From Mangrovicella endophytica (lineage in GTDB: Bacteria > Pseudomonadota > Alphaproteobacteria > Rhizobiales > Rhizobiaceae): a stretch of DNA of 64,000 bases. Below are positions 29,008 through 37,682 of this stretch, piece by piece. Positions within the stretch are counted from its first letter, which is position 1, and each line of letters starts with the position of its first letter. The stretch spans positions 372,001 to 436,000 of the forward strand of contig NZ_PKMZ01000002.1 of NCBI RefSeq assembly GCF_002893625.1, given 5' to 3'. Under the pieces are notes generated by a model. That model did no database searches. It was not told the origin of the DNA and saw only the letters and a list, made by a program, of their open reading frames with translations. The position numbers were made by a program, and so were the translations under genes.

Positions 29008-29973
29008 ATGGATCCCCTATCCGACGTCCTGTCGCTGCTGGAGCCCCGCAACTACATGTCGGCTGGCTTCGATGCCGGCGGCAGCTGGGCGATCCGGTTC
29101 CCCGACCAGCAGGCCAGCATCAAATGCGGCACCGTGGTGACCGGCCGCTGCCTCGTCTCGGTCGAGGGTATTCCGGATGCGGTTCTGCTTCGGCCGGGCG
29201 ACTGCTTCCTGCTGCCGCATGGTCGGACCTTCACGCTTGCCAGCGATGCGGACGCTGAGCCGGTCGCGGCGGGAGCGACCTTTGCCTCGGTGCGGGAGGG
29301 CGGCATTGTGAGCCATCAGGGCGGCGGCGACTGCTTCATCGTCAGCAGCCGCTTCGCCCTTCTCGGCGAGCATGCCGCCGGTCTGCTGCGCACGCTGCCG
29401 CCGATCGTCCACATTCCTGCGGAAGCCGGCGAGGCGAACGAGGGGGCGCTGCGCTGGCCGGTGGAGCGGATGATGCAGGAGCTGCGCCAGCCGCGGCCGG
29501 GCGGCACGCTCGTTATGCAGCATCTCGCGCATATGATGCTGATCGAAGCGCTGCGGCTGCATCTCACCGAAGGGCCGGCGGCTGGGCGCGGCTGGCTATT
29601 CGCGCTGGCCGACCGGCGCTTAAGCCGGGCGCTGACGGCGATCCATGCCGAGCCAGCGCGGCGCTGGACGCTGGGGGTCTTGGCCGAGCGGGCCGGCCTT
29701 TCGCGGTCGAGCTTCGCCGAGCGCTTCAAGACGGTCGTCGGCAAGGCGCCCATGGAGTACGTCACGCAATGGCGCATGCTTCTGGCGGCGCGGCGGCTGC
29801 GGGATCGGAGCGAGCCTGTGTCGGCGATCGCGCTGTCGCTCGGCTACGAATCGGAGAGCGCCTTCAGCACTGCCTTCAAGCGAGAGATGGGCATCTCGCC
29901 ACGCCACTATGGCCGTGAAGCCGAGGCGGTGGATCGTGCCGCGACGGAAGCTGACGCGCTGGCGCTGGTGTGA
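29008..29973 (+). CDS. AraC family transcriptional regulator with N-terminal cupin domain
   Basis: The product is 321 aa. The N-terminal cupin effector domain (GTVVTGRCLVSVEGIPDAVLLRPGDCFLLPHGRTFTL) is followed by two helix-turn-helix motifs at the C-terminus (LGVLAERAGLSRSSFAERFKTVVGKAPMEYVTQWRM and SAIALSLGYESESAFSTAFKREMGISPRHY). The start is ATG 29008, with GTG 29002 also in frame. It is divergent from the atypical SDR gene and probably regulates it. Confidence 0.92.
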   Translation: MDPLSDVLSLLEPRNYMSAGFDAGGSWAIRFPDQQASIKCGTVVTGRCLVSVEGIPDAVLLRPGDCFLLPHGRTFTLASDADAEPVAAGATFASVREGGIVSHQGGGDCFIVSSRFALLGEHAAGLLRTLPPIVHIPAEAGEANEGALRWPVERMMQELRQPRPGGTLVMQHLAHMMLIEALRLHLTEGPAAGRGWLFALADRRLSRALTAIHAEPARRWTLGVLAERAGLSRSSFAERFKTVVGKAPMEYVTQWRMLLAARRLRDRSEPVSAIALSLGYESESAFSTAFKREMGISPRHYGREAEAVDRAATEADALALV

Positions 29974-30021
29974 ACCGGAGCGCCCCGCCCGAGACGAGGC
30001 CGCTGCACGACCGGGCGGTGA

Positions 30022-30921
30022 TCAGGCTGCCGGCTGCGCCGCCCGAACCGCGTCCCGCGCCGCCGCCGTCTCGCGCACCGGCGGCAGGCCGAAGAACCGG
30101 CCATACTCGCGGGTGAACTGCGGCACGCTTTCATAGCCGACGGCAAAGGCGGCGCTGCTGGCGCTCGCCCCCTCCGCCAGCATCAGCCGTCGGGCCTCGA
30201 TCAGACGCAGCTGCTTCTGGAACTGCAGCGGCGACAGCGAGGTCACCGCGCGAAAATGCTGGTGGAAGGAGGAGGGGCTCATGCCGGCCACAGCCGCGAG
30301 ACGCTCCACCGGCAGCGGCATGGCGAAATCGGCCCGCAGCATCGCGACGGCCCGGGCGATGCGCTGCGCCGGCCCGTCCGGCCAGCCGAGGCGCCGGATG
30401 GAGGGACCAAGGCGGCCGGCGAGGAGCCAGTAGTGCATCTCGCGCAGCAGCTGCTCGCTCAGCACCGGCAGCGCCGCCGGCCGGTCGAGCAGGCGCATCA
30501 GCCGCAGCGCCGCGTCGGCCGCCTCTGCATCCGTCGGCTCGACCCGCACCGCGGTGCCATGCGAGCCGGAGGCGGCCGGCATCTCCGCCGCCAGTTCGGC
30601 GATGAGAGCGGGATCGAGCTCCAGCACCAGCGACAGGTAGGGGGCGGTGCGGCTGGCGCGGGTGATCTGGCTGACCGTCGGCACGTCGGCGGCGATCAGG
30701 AGCGAGTCGCCGGCGGAAAAGGCAAAGCCCTCAGTGCCCATCGTCACGTGCTTGGCGCCCTGCAGGACGAGGCAGGCGAGCGGGCGCGAGATGGCATAGA
30801 CCAAGCCGCTTGGCGCGGTGGCGCGCACGGTGGTGAGGCCGCGAATCGCGGTCGCGGCGATGCCATCGGCGTCGGAATGCGCTTCGGCGTGGCGGCGGAC
30901 GGTGTCGAGTAGCGTCGTCAT
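30022..30921 (-). CDS. AraC family transcriptional regulator (AraC_N type)
   Basis: The product is 299 aa. The N-terminal domain (LVYAISRPLACLVLQGAKHVTMG...FSAGDSLLIAADVPTVSQI) matches the AraC N-terminal arm family, followed by the two C-terminal helix-turn-helix motifs (VERLAAVAGMSPSSFHQHFRAVTSLSPLQFQKQLRL and SAAFAVGYESVPQFTREYGRFFGLPP). It is divergent from the SDR at 31054 (132 bases between); in other bacteria this type of regulator often controls an adjacent SDR or alcohol dehydrogenase. Confidence 0.92.
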   Translation of the reverse strand: MTTLLDTVRRHAEAHSDADGIAATAIRGLTTVRATAPSGLVYAISRPLACLVLQGAKHVTMGTEGFAFSAGDSLLIAADVPTVSQITRASRTAPYLSLVLELDPALIAELAAEMPAASGSHGTAVRVEPTDAEAADAALRLMRLLDRPAALPVLSEQLLREMHYWLLAGRLGPSIRRLGWPDGPAQRIARAVAMLRADFAMPLPVERLAAVAGMSPSSFHQHFRAVTSLSPLQFQKQLRLIEARRLMLAEGASASSAAFAVGYESVPQFTREYGRFFGLPPVRETAAARDAVRAAQPAA

Positions 30922-31053
30922 AGCGGCACTCTAGCCTCCGAACGTGCGTCTTGCACGCGGTCTTGGAGGATCAGGCAAGGAATGTCGAGGTTCCGGCAAC
31001 ACGGCCTGGCGCCGACGGGCGATATCAGGGCCTCAACCAAGAGGAGCCCCAAA

Positions 31054-31809
31054 ATGACCACCATCACCCTCATCACCGGCGGCAGCCGCGGCCTCGGCCG
31101 CAACACCGCGCTCAGCATCGCCGCGCGCGGCGGCGACGTCATCCTCACCTATCGCAGCCGGCGCGAGGAGGCGGATGCCGTCGTGGCCGAGATCGCAGCC
31201 ACCGGTCGCAAGGCAGTGGCGCTGCCGCTCGACACCGGCGACGTCTCCGGCTTTCCCGCCTTCGTGGCGGCGCTGCGGCAGGTGCTCCCCGAGACCTTCG
31301 GGCGCGACAGCTTCGACCACCTCGTCAACAATGCAGGCCATGGCGACTACGCGCTGATCGCGGAGACGACCGAGGCGCAGTTCGACGCGCTGGTGAACGT
31401 CCACTTCAAGGGCGTCTTCTTCCTGACGCAGGCGCTGCTGCCGCTGATCGCCGACGGCGGTCGCATCGTGAACCTCTCCTCCGGCCTGACGCGGGTTTCG
31501 GCGCCGGGGTGGAGCGCCTATTCCGCGGTGAAGGGCGCCGTCGAGGTCCTCAGCGTCTACATGGCCAAGGAACTCGGCAGCCGCGGCATCGCCGTCAACA
31601 CAGTGGCGCCCGGCGCGATCGAGACCGACTTCTTCGGCGGCGCAGTGCGCGACACGCCGGACTTCAACAAGTATTTCGCCGAGATGACGGCTCTCGGGCG
31701 CGTCGGCGTCGCCGACGACATCGGGCCGATGATCGCGAGCCTGCTGTCGCCCGACAACCGCTGGATCAATGCGCAGCGGATCGAGGTCTCGGGCGGGCAG
31801 GGGATCTAG
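31054..31809 (+). CDS. SDR family NAD(P)-dependent oxidoreductase
   Basis: Classical short-chain dehydrogenase of 251 aa. Cofactor motif TGGSRGLG (N-terminus), LVNNAG (about residue 90), the catalytic Ser in NLSSGLT and the pair in SAYSAVKGAVE are all present. The C-terminal INAQRIEVSGGQGI is a normal end. GAGGAG lies 8 bases upstream of ATG 31054. It is divergent from an AraC regulator. The substrate is unknown. Confidence 0.9.
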   Translation: MTTITLITGGSRGLGRNTALSIAARGGDVILTYRSRREEADAVVAEIAATGRKAVALPLDTGDVSGFPAFVAALRQVLPETFGRDSFDHLVNNAGHGDYALIAETTEAQFDALVNVHFKGVFFLTQALLPLIADGGRIVNLSSGLTRVSAPGWSAYSAVKGAVEVLSVYMAKELGSRGIAVNTVAPGAIETDFFGGAVRDTPDFNKYFAEMTALGRVGVADDIGPMIASLLSPDNRWINAQRIEVSGGQGI

Positions 31810-31820
31810 GCGGCATGAAA

Positions 31821-31848
31821 GAGGCCGGCGCTGCGATGCGCCGGCCTC
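31821..31848. terminator. Bidirectional hairpin between two convergent genes
   Basis: An 11-bp perfect stem GAGGCCGGCGC/GCGCCGGCCTC with a six-base loop lies between the SDR at 31054 and the leftward Atu4866-domain gene. T runs are poor. Confidence 0.6.
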
Positions 31849-31886
31849 GTGTTCAAACATTGCCCGTCTGCCGGAGCGACATCCCG

Positions 31887-32207
31887 TCAGCGACGCTCGC
31901 GAAAGAACACCATGCCGCCATGGTGCAACTCGTCGTTGCTGACGAAGGTGCCGTCGGCGGTGAAGCCGGTGTCGTCCCAGTAGAAGATGCCGGTGCCGTT
32001 TACCTCGTAGCGGCCCTGATAGGCGCTTTGCCGCTGCCCGCGCGCCTCGTCGTAGCGGCCGTTCGCCAGCAGCTCCTGCCGGATACGGCCGTCGGCGGTG
32101 ACCCACATGCCGACGTAAGGGTGGTTGGCCTCAGCCATGGCTTCGTTTCCTCTGGCGGGTTCGATGAGGAGGGCCGCACCGAGCGCGGCAAGGGACAGGG
32201 CGCGCAT
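31887..32207 (-). CDS. Atu4866 domain-containing protein
   Basis: The product is 106 aa. An N-terminal hydrophobic stretch (LSLAALGAALLIEPARG) suggests export. The rest, HPYVGMWVTADGRIRQELLANGRYDEARGQRQSAYQGRYEVNGTGIFYWDDTGFTADGTF, matches the small Agrobacterium Atu4866 family of lipocalin-like beta-barrels. Function is unknown. The start codon overlaps the stop of the upstream SDR gene (TGATG), so the two are coupled. Confidence 0.85.
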   Translation of the reverse strand: MRALSLAALGAALLIEPARGNEAMAEANHPYVGMWVTADGRIRQELLANGRYDEARGQRQSAYQGRYEVNGTGIFYWDDTGFTADGTFVSNDELHHGGMVFFRERR

Positions 32208-32935
32208 CAGTAGGGCGACTTCGTCGGGCGGACGACGATCTCGCTGACGTCCACATCGGCCGGCTGCTCCAGGGCGAAGCGCACGGCGCGTCCGATGGCA
32301 GCAGGCTTCAGGGCGATCGACCGGTAGCCCTTCATCAGCTCCGCTGCCGCCTCGTCCGTGATCGTGTCCGCCAGCTCGCTTTCCACCACGCCGGGATGGA
32401 TGCAGGTGACGCGGATATCCTGGCTCTCCTGCCGCAGGCCGTCCGAAATCGCGCGCACCGCGTATTTCGTGGCGCAGTAGACGGTGGCCGTCGGCGAGAC
32501 GCTCAAGGCGCCGATGGAGGCGATATTGACGATGTGGCCGGAGCGGCGCGCCGTCATCTCGGGCAGCACGGCGGCGACGCCGTAGAGGACGCCTTTGATG
32601 TTCACGTCGATCATGCGGTCCCACTCGTCCACCTTCAGCGAGGCCATGAGCGACAGCGGCATCACGCCGGCATTGTTGACGATAGCGTCGATCGGGCCGA
32701 AGGCACTCCGCCCGGCCTCGGCGAAGGCTTCGACGTCCGCACGACGCGTTACGTCGAGGCGCTGCGTCTTCACCTGTGCGCCGGTCGCGCGCAGCTCGTC
32801 GGCCAGCGCTTCGAGCCGGTCGGTCCGCCGGGCGCCGAGCACCAGCCTGGCGCCGGCGGCAGCAAGTTCGCGGGCGATGCCGACGCCGATGCCGCTCGAT
32901 GCGCCGGTGATGAGGATGGTCTTGTCCAAAGCCAT
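32207..32935 (-). CDS. SDR family oxidoreductase (classical)
   Basis: The product is 242 aa. Motifs are ILITGASSGIGVGIARELA, the NNAG motif (IVNNAGVMPLS), NIASIGA with the catalytic Ser, and VYCATKYAVRAIS with Tyr and Lys. It resembles the NADP-dependent serine/3-hydroxy acid dehydrogenase-like SDRs. I chose ATG 32935, preceded by AAGGAAAC; in-frame codons upstream would extend it by 11 residues. It is the middle gene of a leftward set 32965-31887 with a second SDR upstream and the Atu4866 gene downstream. Confidence 0.9.
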   Translation of the reverse strand: MALDKTILITGASSGIGVGIARELAAAGARLVLGARRTDRLEALADELRATGAQVKTQRLDVTRRADVEAFAEAGRSAFGPIDAIVNNAGVMPLSLMASLKVDEWDRMIDVNIKGVLYGVAAVLPEMTARRSGHIVNIASIGALSVSPTATVYCATKYAVRAISDGLRQESQDIRVTCIHPGVVESELADTITDEAAAELMKGYRSIALKPAAIGRAVRFALEQPADVDVSEIVVRPTKSPY

Positions 32936-32964
32936 GGTCGTTTCCTTGTTGGATTGTGTTGCGG

Positions 32965-33714
32965 TCACTGCGCCGTCCAGCCGCCGTCGGCGGCGACCAG
33001 CGCGCCGGTGACGAAGCTCGATGCGGGAGAGGCGAGGAAGGCGATCACCTCGGCTATTTCCTCCGGCTGGCCGATGCGGCCAATCGGATGCTGGTCGCCG
33101 AAGCTGCGCAGCATGGCGCGGCCGTCGCCCTCGACGACGCCCTCCATGATGTCGGTCTCGATGACGCCGGGCAGTACGGCATTGGCGCGGATGCCCCGCT
33201 CGCCGCCCTCGATCGCGATGACGCGTGTCAGCTGGGCGATGGCGCCCTTTGAGGCCGCGTAGGCAGCCTGCGTCTTGAAGGCGACGACGGAGGAGATCGA
33301 GGCGACGGAGACGATGGCCCCGCCATCCGCCATCACCTTCATCGCCTCACGCGCCTGCAGGAAGTTGCCGCGGGCGTTGACGGCGAGGATCGCGTCGAAA
33401 TCGGCGACGGAGGTGTCGACCAGCGGCACGTTGAGCGTACGGCCAGCATTGTTGACGAGGATGTCGAGGCGGCCGAAGCGTTGAAGTGCCAGCGCCATGG
33501 TGGCAACGGCATCCGCCTCTTCGGTAACATCGGCAGTAAGCGTCGCGACATCCTCGGTGGCGAGGGCGTGGACGGCGTCGGACCGGTCGATGGCAACGAT
33601 CCGGGCGCCGCGCCGGCGCAGCAGCGTCGCCGTTGCGTGGCCGATGCCGCGGGCCGCGCCTGTCACCACTGCCACCTTGCCGGATAGGTCCCAGGTGTGG
33701 GGAATATTGGTCAT
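32965..33714 (-). CDS. SDR family oxidoreductase (3-oxoacyl-ACP reductase-like)
   Basis: The product is 249 aa with VAVVTGAARGIGHATATLL, ILVNNAG, the Ser in VSVASISS, YAASKGAIAQLT and a complete C-terminus TGALVAADGGWTAQ of the FabG-like type. AGGAAGGAG lies upstream of ATG 33714. It is the first gene of a leftward operon and is divergent from a LysR regulator, likely its controller. Confidence 0.91.
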   Translation of the reverse strand: MTNIPHTWDLSGKVAVVTGAARGIGHATATLLRRRGARIVAIDRSDAVHALATEDVATLTADVTEEADAVATMALALQRFGRLDILVNNAGRTLNVPLVDTSVADFDAILAVNARGNFLQAREAMKVMADGGAIVSVASISSVVAFKTQAAYAASKGAIAQLTRVIAIEGGERGIRANAVLPGVIETDIMEGVVEGDGRAMLRSFGDQHPIGRIGQPEEIAEVIAFLASPASSFVTGALVAADGGWTAQ

Positions 33715-33810
33715 GTCCTGTCTCCTTCCTGCGATGGGGGAGACGTAAGCGGCAGTGGTCCGTCAGACAATTTGCTCAATCGTAACGACGCCGGTAAGAT
33801 GATCTAACCA

Positions 33811-34719
33811 ATGATCAGCGACCTCACCGGACTGTCCGTCTTCCTTGCCGTTGCCGAGACGCGTAGCTTCCGCGTCGCGGCGGAGCGGCTCGGGGTCACC
33901 CGCTCGGCCGTCAGCCAGTCCCTGCGGCGGTTGGAGGATCGCCTCGGCATGGCGCTGGTGCAGCGGACCACCCGCAGCGTCAGCCTGACGGAAGCGGGCG
34001 CTGCCTTCTTCGAGCGGGTCGCGCCATCGATCCGCGAGCTGACGCAGGCGATGCAGACCGCGAGCGACCAGCCAGAGCGGCCGAGCGGCCGGCTGCGGCT
34101 CGCCGTGTCGAGCATTGCCGAAAGCTTTATCTCCGGTCCGCTGATCGCTAGCTTCGCGGCGGCCCATCCGGCGGTCGAGATCGACGTCACGGTGACGGAT
34201 GCCGAATTCGACATCGTCGCGGAGGGGTTTGACGCCGGCGTCCGCCTCGGCGAGGTGCTGGAGCAGGACATGATCGCGGTGCCCGTCTCCGGCGACCAGC
34301 GGCAGATCGTAGTCGCAGCGCCGGGCTATCTGGAGCGGCATGGCACGCCAACGCATCCGCGCGAGCTCGCCGCGCATCGCTGCATCGGCTGGCGCCCGGC
34401 GCCGGACGTCGCGCCTTATCGCTGGGAGTTCACCGAAGAGGGGCGAGACTTCGACGTGGCGGTGAAGCCGCAGGTCACCACCAACGACATGGGACTGATG
34501 CTGCGCACGGCGCTTGCCGGCGGCGGGCTGACCTTCGGCATGGAAGAAACGTTCCGGCCGTATCTCAGGCGCGGCGAACTCGTTGCTCTTCTCGAGGACT
34601 ACGGCCCGCCATTCCCAGGCTTCTTCCTCTACTTTCCCGAGCGGCGGAACATGGCGCCGAAGCTGCGGGCGCTGGTCGACCACGTGCGGCAGCACCGCAC
34701 AGGTGGCGCTGCCGGGTAG
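33811..34719 (+). CDS. LysR family transcriptional regulator
   Basis: The product is 302 aa. The helix-turn-helix FRVAAERLGVTRSAVSQSLRRLEDRLGMALVQRTTRSVSLTEAGAAF is at residues 20-66 and the substrate-binding domain follows. It is clearly related to the LysR at 24419 (both have AGVRLGE/DAGIRYDE-VLEQDMIAVP and a YFPERR/YYSGRR end), so these are paralogues that regulate different oxidoreductases. It lies 96 bases from the divergent SDR operon. Confidence 0.92.
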   Translation: MISDLTGLSVFLAVAETRSFRVAAERLGVTRSAVSQSLRRLEDRLGMALVQRTTRSVSLTEAGAAFFERVAPSIRELTQAMQTASDQPERPSGRLRLAVSSIAESFISGPLIASFAAAHPAVEIDVTVTDAEFDIVAEGFDAGVRLGEVLEQDMIAVPVSGDQRQIVVAAPGYLERHGTPTHPRELAAHRCIGWRPAPDVAPYRWEFTEEGRDFDVAVKPQVTTNDMGLMLRTALAGGGLTFGMEETFRPYLRRGELVALLEDYGPPFPGFFLYFPERRNMAPKLRALVDHVRQHRTGGAAG

Positions 34720-34762
34720 AGTTCAGCCTCAGATGCGGTTCATCGCCATGGACGGCGCCGCG

Positions 34763-37558
34763 TCACACAGCCTCGACAAAACTGTCGAGGACGCGCTTCT
34801 GGCCGGCACGGTCGAAGTCGACGGTGAGCTTATTGCCCTCGACCACCGCCACGGTGCCATTGCCGAACTTGAGGTGAAACACGCGGTCGCCGACGGAAAA
34901 GCGGCTTTCCTCCGTCGCGACGGACTTTGCCACCAGCTCACCGGCGATCTCGCGCGGGCCGCCCGCCTTGGCGGAGGAGTAGAGGCCGGCGCCGCGCCGC
35001 GGCGGCTGGTTGGAGCCGCGCCCCTGGCGCAGCGGCGTCGGCTCGGTGTTCATGCGGCCGGCGAAGCCCGATCCGCCCGAGCCGCCGAACCCCGCCTGCG
35101 AGCCGCTGCTGAAGCCGCCGGCCTTGGCTTCGGCATCCCGCGCATAGCGGTCTGCCTTCGACTTCACCCCGTCGTCGTCATAGGCGATTTCGCGAATGCG
35201 CCCGCCGCCCCAGCCATCGCCGGCAAATCCGGCGCCGGGCGTGCCGCGCGCCTGCGCGGCCTGGGCGCGCTGCCAGCCGGGGGTGCGATAGGCCCCCTGA
35301 TTGAAGGCGGCGGTGCCGTCCCAGCGGCTGGCGCCATAGCCGCCGAAGCCGCCGGCGCCGTAGCCCCCATAGGACGTGTTCGCCTCCATCACCTCCACAT
35401 GGTCCTCCGGCAGCTCGTCGAGGAAACGGGAGGGGATGGTCGATTGCCAAAGGCCGTGAATGCGGCGGTTGGAGACGAACCAGATCTTCACCCGCTTCTT
35501 GCCGCGGGTGATGCCGACATAGGCGAGGCGCCGCTCCTCCTCGAGGCCGGAGCGCCCGCCCTCGTCGAGGGCGCGCTGGTGCGGGAAGAGGCCTTCCTCC
35601 CAACCCGGCAGGAACACGGTCTCGAATTCCAGCCCCTTGGCCGAGTGGAGCGTCATGATGGAGACGGCGTCGAGTTCCTCGTTCTGCTCGGCGTCCATGA
35701 CGAGCGCGACATGCTCCAGGAAGGAGGGCAGGCTCTCATACTCCTCCATGGAGCGGATCAGCTCCTTGAGGTTGTCTAGCCGGCCCGGCGCCTCGGCCGA
35801 GCGGTCGTTCTGCCACATCTCGGTGTAGCCGGACTCCTCCAGGATCGTCTCGGCAAGATCGGTATGGCGCGTGGTGCCGAGGAGCGACGACCAACGGCGG
35901 AACTGCTCGACCAGGCCGCGCAGGGTGGCGCGCACCTTCGGCTTCAGCTCCTCGGTCTGCGTCAGCTCGCCGGCGGCGGCGATCAGCGGGATACCCTTGG
36001 CCCTGGCATAATCGTGGAGGAGACGAACGGTGGCGTCGCCAAGGCCGCGTTTCGGCGTGTTGACGATGCGCTCGAAAGCGAGATCGTCGGCCGGCTGCAC
36101 CACGGCGCGGAAATACGCCATGGCGTCGCGGATCTCCAGGCGCTCGTAGAAGCGCGGGCCGCCGATGACGCGGTAGTTGAGGCCGAGCGTGACGAAGCGG
36201 TCTTCGAACTCGCGCATCTGGAAGGACGCGCGCACCAGGATGGCCATGTCGTTCAGCGCGTGGCCCTGGCGCTGCAGCTGCTCGATCTCCTCGCCGATGG
36301 CGCGGGCTTCCTCCTCCGAGTCCCAGCCGGCGTTCACCGCAACACGCTCGTGCTCGGGGTCGGAGAAGTCGGTGAAGAGGGTCTTGCCGAGCCGGTCCTC
36401 ATTATGGGCGATGAGATGCGAGGCGGCGCCGAGGATGTGGGCGGTGGAGCGATAGTTGCGCTCCAGCCGGATCACCGTCGCGCCCGGAAAATCCTTCTCG
36501 AAGCGCAGGATGTTGTCGACCTCGGCGCCGCGCCAGCCATAGATCGACTGGTCGTCGTCGCCCACACAACAGACGTTCACAGTGCTCCCGCTGTCGCCGC
36601 TTCGCGGCTCGCTCCGCAGGGGCGCGCCATCGGGCGCGGCGGCCGTTCGGCCTTGCCTCGCTGCGCTCGGAGATGCGTCGCCTCCTGCACCGCTGGCAAC
36701 GGCGCCATGATCTTCCACAGCGCGATCCCGCCGCGGCTGCGGGCGCTGCGCGAGGAGGCGCAGCCACAGATACTGCGCGACGTTGGTGTCCTGGTACTCG
36801 TCGACGAGGATGTAGCGAAAGCGCCGGTGATAGTCGGCAAGGACGTCCGGGTGCGCGCGGAAGATCGCGATCGGATGCAGCAGCAGGTCGCCGAAATCGG
36901 CGGCGTTGAGGCTCTTCAGCCGGTCCTGATAGGCCTGGTAGAGCTCGCGGCCCTTGCCGTTGGCGAAGGCCCGAGCGTCGCCCTCCGGAATGTCCTTCGG
37001 TGTCAGGCCCTTGTTCTTCCAGCCATCGAGCATGTTGGCGAAGGAGCGCGCCGGCCAGCGCTTGTCGTCGAGACCCTCGGCCTGGATCAGCTGCTTGATC
37101 AGCCGGATCTGGTCGTCGGTGTCGAGGATGGTGAAGTTCGGCTTCAGTCCGGCGAGCTCGGCGTGGCGGCGCAGGATTTTCACGCCGATCGAGTGGAAGG
37201 TGCCGAGCCAGGGCATGCCCTCGACCATCGAACCGACGAGAAGGCCGATGCGCGTCTTCATCTCGCGCGCCGCCTTGTTGGTGAAGGTGACCGCGAGGAT
37301 CTGGCTCGGAAACGCCCGGCCAGTGGCGAGGATGTGGGCGATGCGGGTGGTCAACACCCGCGTCTTGCCGGTGCCCGCGCCGGCCAAGACCAGCACCGGC
37401 CCCTCCGTCGTCTCGACGGCGGCCCGCTGCTCCTCGTTCAGCCCGGAGAGGTAATCCGGCGTCTGCGGCGCCCGCGCCGCCATGGCCCGCGCCGCGATAC
37501 CGCCGCCGCGGGACGGCTGCGAAGCGGGGTGCGGCGGCAGATCGTTGGAATCGCTCAT
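34763..37558 (-). CDS. uvrD: UvrD/PcrA-type DNA helicase with internal insertion
   Basis: Superfamily 1 helicase for mismatch and excision repair. The product is 931 aa from ATG 37558. Walker A AGAGTGKT is at 59-66, DEYQD (motif II) at 253-257 and GDDDQSIYGWRG (motif III) at 333-344. SIMTLHSAKGLEFE, the VALGITR-like YVGITRGKKRV and a basic glycine-rich tail follow, ending in the Tudor-like FSVGDRVFHLKFGNGTVAVVEG domain. Between motifs II and III sits about 56 extra residues (272-327) coded by palindromic DNA. In-frame codons upstream of 37558 exist, but homologues start at MSDSND. Confidence 0.95.
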   Translation of the reverse strand: MSDSNDLPPHPASQPSRGGGIAARAMAARAPQTPDYLSGLNEEQRAAVETTEGPVLVLAGAGTGKTRVLTTRIAHILATGRAFPSQILAVTFTNKAAREMKTRIGLLVGSMVEGMPWLGTFHSIGVKILRRHAELAGLKPNFTILDTDDQIRLIKQLIQAEGLDDKRWPARSFANMLDGWKNKGLTPKDIPEGDARAFANGKGRELYQAYQDRLKSLNAADFGDLLLHPIAIFRAHPDVLADYHRRFRYILVDEYQDTNVAQYLWLRLLAQRPQPRRDRAVEDHGAVASGAGGDASPSAARQGRTAAAPDGAPLRSEPRSGDSGSTVNVCCVGDDDQSIYGWRGAEVDNILRFEKDFPGATVIRLERNYRSTAHILGAASHLIAHNEDRLGKTLFTDFSDPEHERVAVNAGWDSEEEARAIGEEIEQLQRQGHALNDMAILVRASFQMREFEDRFVTLGLNYRVIGGPRFYERLEIRDAMAYFRAVVQPADDLAFERIVNTPKRGLGDATVRLLHDYARAKGIPLIAAAGELTQTEELKPKVRATLRGLVEQFRRWSSLLGTTRHTDLAETILEESGYTEMWQNDRSAEAPGRLDNLKELIRSMEEYESLPSFLEHVALVMDAEQNEELDAVSIMTLHSAKGLEFETVFLPGWEEGLFPHQRALDEGGRSGLEEERRLAYVGITRGKKRVKIWFVSNRRIHGLWQSTIPSRFLDELPEDHVEVMEANTSYGGYGAGGFGGYGASRWDGTAAFNQGAYRTPGWQRAQAAQARGTPGAGFAGDGWGGGRIREIAYDDDGVKSKADRYARDAEAKAGGFSSGSQAGFGGSGGSGFAGRMNTEPTPLRQGRGSNQPPRRGAGLYSSAKAGGPREIAGELVAKSVATEESRFSVGDRVFHLKFGNGTVAVVEGNKLTVDFDRAGQKRVLDSFVEAV
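36578..36745. repeat. Palindrome-rich in-frame insertion in the helicase gene
   Basis: About 168 bp (56 codons) interrupt the helicase between WLRLLAQ and NVCCVGDDDQ, which are adjacent apart from two or three residues in homologues. The stretch has several inverted repeats: GCCGC-TTC-GCGGC at 36598-36610, GGCCGTTCGGCC at 36643-36654 and a GCGCC/GGCGC pair between them. The frame stays open and codes for a low-complexity, disorder-like peptide (RSEPRSGDSGS). It looks like a mobile palindromic element of the type known in Rickettsia (RPE). Confidence 0.65.
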
Positions 37559-37682
37559 CGTGCCTATGTAGTCGGTTCGGCGGGGAACACTAGCGGAACA
37601 TCGTCGCGCCACAAGCGGCGCTCCGCTCCTGTTGCGTCCGCGCCCCGGGCGCTCATTCGTGGACGGCGGCGGCGCGCCGCGA

